Shown here: piece after piece, positions 61,689 through 64,000 of the stretch | Layout: each line of letters starts with the position of its first letter | Numbering within the stretch: the first letter of the stretch is position 1 | NCBI GenBank assembly: GCA_934661195.1 | Contig: CAKUJD010000002.1 | Span: 62,001-126,000, forward strand | Reading direction: 5' to 3' | Source of the DNA: an uncultured Muribaculaceae bacterium | GTDB lineage: Bacteria; Bacteroidota; Bacteroidia; Bacteroidales; Muribaculaceae | Length of the DNA stretch: 64,000 nucleotides | Position numbers and translations under genes: made by a program | Notes under the pieces: model-generated | The model's input: the letters and a program-made list of their open reading frames with translations, nothing else | Databases searched by the model: none | Told to the model about the DNA's origin: nothing

Positions 61689-63356
61689 CTACCGGGCAAG
61701 CGTCTTAGTCACCTCCACGCTGCCGTCGGTGTAGGTGGTGCGCTTAATTAAGAGTCCGCCTGCCGCGGTGGTCTTGCGGCCCATAAGGTCAAACGTCTCC
61801 ACGCTCTTCACCGTCTTGGCCGCAGCCTGAGTGGCGTCGATGCCAGTGGCCTTGTCGTAATACACCACCTTCGATCGGTTTTCCTTGCCGCCGCCGCGGT
61901 AAATGCTTTGCACGCCTATCTTTGTCCAGTCCTTGTCGTAGAAGTACACAAGTGTCTTGCCCTTGCTGGTGTAGAAGTCAAACTTCACATCACTGAACGA
62001 GTAGGGAATGTCGGTCATAGCCGAGTCGAGACCCTCATATTTGTCGGGCGTGAACGTGTAGGCGTGGTCGTTGTAATACACGTTGTAGTACAGCTCGTTC
62101 ACGTTAAGCTCCTCGCCGCCTACACCCACGGTGGGTATCACAAAACTCAGCTGGTCGCACTTGCTCAGCTGCTTCACGCTGCTTATCACGGGGTCGGCGG
62201 GCACAATCGGCTTGTCCTCGGCCAGGGTGAGTTGCGGAGCCACATATTCGCTGATTATGTACAGATTGCTGCGGCCGGCGTTGATGAGCAGCGTGGCCGG
62301 GTATTTCGCTGTAATCGTGTCGGCCTTCTCGTTGCTTGGCGTCAGCTCAAGCGCCTCAGTCTGGTCGTAGTTGAAATATTTGCTGCCCGTTGAACTGCTC
62401 TCCACCTTGGCGTTGCCTGCCAGCATATACACGTGCGAGTTGTAAATCTTGTCCACTCCCAGATATTGGCGCGCTGGCACCTCAATCTTGCCTTCGGCAG
62501 TGAGCTGCGCCTTCACGGCGCCGTCGGGCAGATCGGTACAGATGTGGTCGAGGTAGGCCGTCTGCAGGTTGCTCGGGTTCACATATGCGCTCGTCATCAT
62601 GTAGGTGGTGGAGTCGAGTTTGGCGGCTTTAGGAATGTATTCCATCTTGTAGGCCAGCTTTTGGGCGTCGGCCGGGGCCTTGGCCACCACATCGTGGTTC
62701 ACGGTATACTTTATGTCGTAGTCGCCCATGTAGTACCATTCGCCCTTGGCGTCGCCAAGACCCACAAGGCAGTCGTCAACCTGCGTGAGCGTGTCGTTGC
62801 GCCACACAAAGCGCACCTTGGTGTTCACCGAGTCGACCACAAAGCTGCTGCTGTCGCTGTTCAGCTTCATGCGGTAGGCATAGTAGGGGTCGCCATAGTC
62901 AATGGCGTAGGGTTGCGGTGTGTCCATCACTATGGTGTCGCCCTTTGCCTTGGTGCATTTCAGCCAGGGGTTGCCCAGCGCCCATATGTAGGCTTGCGAT
63001 ATGGGAGCTTGGATGTAGATGCAGCCGTCGCTGCCCTCCACCACGCCGCCCAGGCCGCCGTCCACCTTCTGGGTGTAGACGTCGCCAAATCCCATGCCGT
63101 AGGCGCTTGAGTTGACATACATGTTTTCAAACAACTTCCCGGCCGGGGTGGCGGTGATTGGCTCGCTGGCAGCCGCCTTGCGCGGCGCGCGGCTGGCATT
63201 GCCTGGCAGGATGGCTGCCACTTCATTCAGGTGCCACTGGTTGCACTTGAGCGGCGACTGGTTGGGCCGCGCATTCTTCACACTCATTGGCGCGCCTGCG
63301 GCGGCGCACGTCATTGCACACAGGCCTGTGGCGATAATAAGTAACGTTTTCCTCAT
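61689..63356 (-). CDS. secreted protein with T9SS-like C-terminus, unknown function
   Basis: A 555-residue protein with a signal peptide (residues 1-19). The body is beta-rich, with repeated short strands and many Tyr, Asp and Lys residues. The C-terminus (VETFDLMGRKTTAAGGLLIKRTTYTDGSVEVTKTLAR) resembles the type IX secretion sorting module (a YDLxGRxV..G motif), so it is probably surface-exposed or released. No enzyme signature is visible. TAATTTTG at 63400-63407 (minus) is a -7 box. Confidence 0.75.
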   Translation of the reverse strand: MRKTLLIIATGLCAMTCAAAGAPMSVKNARPNQSPLKCNQWHLNEVAAILPGNASRAPRKAAASEPITATPAGKLFENMYVNSSAYGMGFGDVYTQKVDGGLGGVVEGSDGCIYIQAPISQAYIWALGNPWLKCTKAKGDTIVMDTPQPYAIDYGDPYYAYRMKLNSDSSSFVVDSVNTKVRFVWRNDTLTQVDDCLVGLGDAKGEWYYMGDYDIKYTVNHDVVAKAPADAQKLAYKMEYIPKAAKLDSTTYMMTSAYVNPSNLQTAYLDHICTDLPDGAVKAQLTAEGKIEVPARQYLGVDKIYNSHVYMLAGNAKVESSSTGSKYFNYDQTEALELTPSNEKADTITAKYPATLLINAGRSNLYIISEYVAPQLTLAEDKPIVPADPVISSVKQLSKCDQLSFVIPTVGVGGEELNVNELYYNVYYNDHAYTFTPDKYEGLDSAMTDIPYSFSDVKFDFYTSKGKTLVYFYDKDWTKIGVQSIYRGGGKENRSKVVYYDKATGIDATQAAAKTVKSVETFDLMGRKTTAAGGLLIKRTTYTDGSVEVTKTLAR

Positions 63357-63461
63357 AATAGCTGAATATTAAATTCTGTGAAATCTTATTGATTTCCCAC
63401 AAAATTACCATAATCAACTATAATATGCAAGTTGCAGCGCTAAAATTTGATGAATTGTTAA

Positions 63462-64000
63462 TCATGCTGCGCCTCGCAGCTTGGTGTTGATCCATTTGCC
63501 AGAGCGCAGGCGCAGCAGGAATATGCCGCCGCGCACACACAGCTCGGCGCACATTGCCACCCACACGCCGCGCAGCCCCATGTGGGGCGCAAGGGTGGCT
63601 GCCAGCGTCAGGCGCACTCCCCACATGCTGGCCAGGTTTATCACGCACGGGGCCACTGTGCTGCCAGCGCCCACAAACACACCGTTGCACACAATGGCTG
63701 CTGCAAACAGCGGCTCGGCAAACGCCTCGATGCGCAGCACCTCGGCCCCGAGGCTCACCACCTGCTCCACGGGCGACATTATGCCCATCATCACCTCGGC
63801 CCCGGCATAGAGCAGCACACCCATCACTCCCATCATGGCCATGCCCGTGGCCACGGCAAGGCGCGCAAAGCTGCGGGCCAGGTCCTTGCGCCCCGCGCCC
63901 AGACTCTGACCGATTAGTGTGGTGGCCGCGTCGCCAATGCCGAAGCCGGGCATGTAGCATATGCTCTCGGCCGTCACAGCAAACGCGTTGGCAGCAATGG
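63462..64000 (-). CDS. MATE family efflux transporter (5' end cut by window)
   Basis: The C-terminal 179 residues of a MATE transporter; the frame runs to the right edge without a start. Visible are GFGIGDAATTLIGQSLGAGRKDLARSFAR, about five hydrophobic helices and the closing RLRSGKWINTKL. It would export cationic drugs or metabolites using an ion gradient. Substrate unknown. Confidence 0.88.
   Translation of the reverse strand, partial: IAANAFAVTAESICYMPGFGIGDAATTLIGQSLGAGRKDLARSFARLAVATGMAMMGVMGVLLYAGAEVMMGIMSPVEQVVSLGAEVLRIEAFAEPLFAAAIVCNGVFVGAGSTVAPCVINLASMWGVRLTLAATLAPHMGLRGVWVAMCAELCVRGGIFLLRLRSGKWINTKLRGAA

Overview
This is a chromosomal segment of a Bacteroidales bacterium, most likely a gut Muribaculaceae- or Prevotella-like lineage (the rank below order is inference). 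Supporting signs are the repeated Bacteroidetes promoter pattern (a TTTG box, about 19 nt, then TAnnTTTG), GldH, a Rho factor with a very long disordered insert, the RicT/rny/zapA block, a Vor-type 2-oxoacid:ferredoxin oxidoreductase operon, and a three-gene glycogen cluster (debranching enzyme, glycosyltransferase, GH57). The background is GC-rich.

Layout. 1-5.2 kb (minus strand): a truncated GH3 glycosidase, 5'-nucleotidase, gpmI and rplS. 5.4-10.8 kb: a lipoprotein serine protease, a small winged-helix protein, rsgA, a TRIC-family channel, a GtrA-like protein and an AraC regulator. 11.0-17.4 kb (plus): a coiled-coil protein, zapA, a probable 6S RNA, rny, ricT, gldH, a HAD hydrolase and an M24 peptidase. 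17.5-29.5 kb: a complete type I CRISPR-Cas locus (cas6, Cas5-like, cas3, Cas8-like large subunit, cas7, cas4, cas1, cas2) followed by 61 repeats. 29.5-32 kb: two unrecognised genes. 32-44 kb: pheS, nth, a solute-binding protein, an acyl-CoA ligase, a TPR-like protein, tilS, a thioredoxin-like DUF5106 protein, an HTH gene, ybaK, aroC, a radical SAM gene and tRNA-Ala(GGC). 44.4-55.5 kb: a CCA-transferase/MGMT fusion, an outer-membrane barrel, the vor operon, a DUF2461 gene, then rho-ruvX-def and rpmE2. 55.6-64 kb: a lipid kinase, the glycogen cluster, a secreted protein and a truncated MATE transporter.

Most notable. (1) The CRISPR-Cas locus has an unusual gene order and two effector proteins I cannot place in a known subtype. 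Its interference genes are AT-rich, while cas4-cas1-cas2 and the host are GC-rich, and a terminator-like hairpin separates the two modules. (2) Two spacers overlap by 15 nt, which lets a CCG protospacer-adjacent motif be proposed from the array alone, and two others share 34 nt. (3) A tRNA nucleotidyltransferase is fused in frame to an O6-methylguanine-DNA methyltransferase. (4) rho has a roughly 430-nt C-rich leader. (5) Several genes have promoters so close to the start codon that their mRNAs should be leaderless. (6) A family of perfect palindromes carries compensated arm changes.
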